Assembly (NCBI GenBank): GCA_910574455.1
Contig: CAJSYZ010000001.1
Span: 5,421,518 to 5,485,517, forward strand
Length of the DNA: 64,000 nucleotides
DNA from: Trichaptum fuscoviolaceum
Taxonomy: Eukaryota > Basidiomycota > Agaricomycetes > Hymenochaetales > Trichaptaceae
Direction of reading: 5' to 3'
Made by a program: the position numbers and the translations under genes. Each line of letters starts with the position of its first letter. Positions within the stretch are counted from its first letter, which is position 1. Positions 62,105-64,000 of this stretch are shown in pieces. Below the pieces are notes generated by a model. That model had not been told where the DNA came from. It did no database searches and saw only the letters and a list, made by a program, of their open reading frames with translations.

Positions 62105-63091
62105 ATGACCATCGCGACAACTTCTGTGGCGACGTCCTCAACGAAAACTGCACAACCAAGAAAGACCAACGCTATCTCTCTCACTGTTTGTACTCCCATA
62201 TCTAATATCTTCTCGAGTCTTCCTCTCGAGATTGTGCGATTGGTCCTGGAAATCTCTGTTCGCCACTCCGTGTCGAGACATGGTATCAGTTCTCGTCGAG
62301 TAGCTGCATTTACGTATTGCTTCGTTTCGAAGGAAATCAGGGCCTGGATTGAGCCTGTTCTGTATGAGGATATTGTCCTCGAGTCAAGTAAGCAGGTGTC
62401 AGGATTCCTTAATATGCTAGAATACAAATCACCAGCGTTCTTGGCACGGGTAGTGAAGTCCGTTTCGATTATGGATGATTCGTTTCCTGTGAGCGAGACA
62501 TTCAAATTCGAACGCCTATTCACTACATGTCTCTCTCTGACGAAGCTTGTCTGTCTTGGATCGTCAATGAGGATCCTGCGAACCATACCTGCACCGATTA
62601 ATGGCAAACACGTGCTCCGGGAGCTAACTATCATCCGTCCAAACTCAGTGCACTATCTCTGCTCTCATCAACTCTGCTTGCAAAAACTCCGCATTGTTGA
62701 CTACTGCGGTATCTTCCTTGGAGCTCTCATTGAAATGGCGAGAAGGAACGAAAAGGTATTAAACGCGCTTCGGTCTATCCGCCAAATCTGCCTGGATTCT
62801 GTATCTGTACCTGCCAATTACCTGACGTGGGAGCTCAAACACGGGATAATTCCCCTTCTCTTACTCAATACACCGGGTGCTGGGAATACGGTGTCCATTC
62901 ATACGATCTGGAGCCGCCGAGAAAACGAACAACTCCCGGACACGTTCTTCGCAAGGGACATTGCTATGTGGATTAAGGGATTTGATGCACTCGTAAAAAA
63001 GTTCGAACATAGACTCTCTGTGACAGTCGAATTTCCCTCCAAATCTAAGAGTGAGGGAATATATCAAAGCTTTGATATTCATTGTATGTAG
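62105..63091 (+). CDS. F-box-like protein, 328 aa (diverged subgroup)
   Basis: MTIATTSVATSSTKTAQPRK, then LPLEIVRLVLEISVRHS, VAAFTYCFVSKEIRAWIEPV, LYEDIVLESSKQVSGFLNML, CLSLTKLVCLGSSMRILRTI, and a C-terminus SKSKSEGIYQSFDIHCM. It lacks the RAGDEQQRQRTAY segment of the other copies. Convergent with an ABC gene; the same pair, decayed and inverted, is at 15.9-19.2 kb. Confidence 0.85.
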   Translation: MTIATTSVATSSTKTAQPRKTNAISLTVCTPISNIFSSLPLEIVRLVLEISVRHSVSRHGISSRRVAAFTYCFVSKEIRAWIEPVLYEDIVLESSKQVSGFLNMLEYKSPAFLARVVKSVSIMDDSFPVSETFKFERLFTTCLSLTKLVCLGSSMRILRTIPAPINGKHVLRELTIIRPNSVHYLCSHQLCLQKLRIVDYCGIFLGALIEMARRNEKVLNALRSIRQICLDSVSVPANYLTWELKHGIIPLLLLNTPGAGNTVSIHTIWSRRENEQLPDTFFARDIAMWIKGFDALVKKFEHRLSVTVEFPSKSKSEGIYQSFDIHCM

Positions 63092-63162
63092 AGACACTGG
63101 CCCGGACAGAAGAAGATTGCTGAGAACTGAGGAAAACGGTGAAGATTCACAGATGTATCTAC

Positions 63163-64000
63163 TTACAACTCTGCTGAATGATTAACAATTAGTTTTGAAT
63201 GAATGAGAATAGAAAGACACAGCATGAAACGTACAGGCAAGAAGGCTTGTGCTTGGACGCTATGAAGCTTGTAATATTCTCCTCCTCTCGAAATCAGATC
63301 ATCGTGCGTTCCTTGCTCCACCAACTTTCCGTCCTTCATGCATCTAGGAATAGAAAACATTGCTCGACAGTCGGACAAGAGGATGAATCATAAACTGGAA
63401 GCAGAAAGCAACTTACAGAATGAGATCGGCAAAACGTGTAAGATGACCAAAGCGATGCGTTATGAAGACAACAGTCTTCCCTCCCCGTTGAGCCTTCAGC
63501 TTATTGAAGAGCTCATATTCGCCCTCTGGGTCTAGTGCCGAAGTAGGCTCATCAGCTACGAGAAGTCGAATATTTCCACCGCTCAGGCGCATGAATGATC
63601 TAGATCTAAGCAACCATACAGAAGTTAGTCCTTTCAAGGCTTGATCGATGGAAAATGAAGGTGATTCGACATACGCAGCAAGCCTTTGGCTCTCGCCTCC
63701 GGAAACGTCTGCGGTCTTATCCATCCCGTCTACTATCGCCTTCAAGTCCTGGTCCGTCCCATTGGGAAAATAAATGTATGTCAATGTGACTGGTTTCAGG
63801 ACCGTATCCATTCCTTTATCCAATTTCTTGATGAAACTGAGTGCACCGCCCTGGTCCGCTGCTTCCTCAAGTTCCCCCAGCAAGGCATCGTCGTTGACGC
63901 GGCGTTCAGATAGACCAAGGGCTATATTCTCCCGGATGCTAAGTGGGTACGGAATGTGGTTTTGGCGAAGGACAGCCATGGCGCGGCGGACGTCTGCAAT
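63163..64000 (-). CDS. ABC half-transporter, ATPase domain, partial
   Basis: C-terminal part of a close paralogue of the gene at 15851, cut by the right edge. Reads MAVLRQNHIPYPLSIRENIA, LGLSERRVNDD, signature SGGESQRLAA, an intron, FMRLSGGNIRLLVADEPTSA with Walker B, FITHRFGHLTRFADLIL, another intron, CMKDGKLVEQGTHDDLISRG. The left copy stops after AFFPV; here the frame continues past AFLPV for about 20 residues (RFMLCLSILIHS...), probably a lost stop codon. The Walker A exon lies outside the window. Confidence 0.78.

Overview
This is a basidiomycete (Agaricomycetes-type) nuclear window. The evidence is short 40-130 nt GT-AG introns in every housekeeping gene, DUF6533 and DUF6589 proteins, an expanded F-box-like family, and a chromodomain Ty3/gypsy element. 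Housekeeping genes are NAA25 (partial, left edge), RFA2, TMA22 and MSM1 (mitochondrial Met-tRNA synthetase). The rest is a duplication-rich accessory region.

Layout. 0-10 kb: NAA25, an F-box-like gene, two decayed tandem F-box-like copies, RFA2 and two small unknown genes. 10-21 kb: a DUF6533 membrane-protein gene, an F-box fragment, an MSM1 3' fragment, two opposed tRNA-derived SINE-like repeats around a TTAGGG-rich core, an ABC half-transporter, and F-box and small-family pseudogenes. 22-36 kb: an intact F-box gene whose upstream region is interrupted by a DNA transposon at 23338-35773. That transposon has 132-bp perfect terminal inverted repeats, a 9-bp target duplication, a RecQ-like helicase and a DUF6589 protein. 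It carries a nested, apparently intact Ty3/gypsy chromovirus (29188-35524). 36-57 kb: MSM1 pseudogene, a PD-(D/E)XK-like protein, TMA22, MSM1, a non-autonomous DNA element with a 9-bp target duplication, and a cluster of 150-165 aa proteins of a family I do not recognise. 57-64 kb: F-box genes, a 5'-truncated DUF6533 copy, and an inverted copy of the ABC/F-box pair.

The unknown small family has two subclasses. Class I carries GFKHLD and ends PPRFT; class II carries GFPA and usually ends PPCFT. They alternate head to tail, and with F-box-like genes they form a recurring order: class I -> class II -> <- F-box, with the F-box gene divergent from the next class I gene. Most intact small-family genes have a CACGTG or AACGTG element 10-22 nt upstream of a TATAAGAAG-like box. 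This three-gene module and the RecQ/DUF6589 transposon are the two systems most worth pursuing.

TMA22 and MSM1 appear to descend from a divergent pair. Copies of their shared intergenic sequence are found at 39.0, 46.5 and 51.3 kb, and fragments of both genes are scattered through the window. All exon limits were derived by eye from reading frame, splice consensus and family knowledge.
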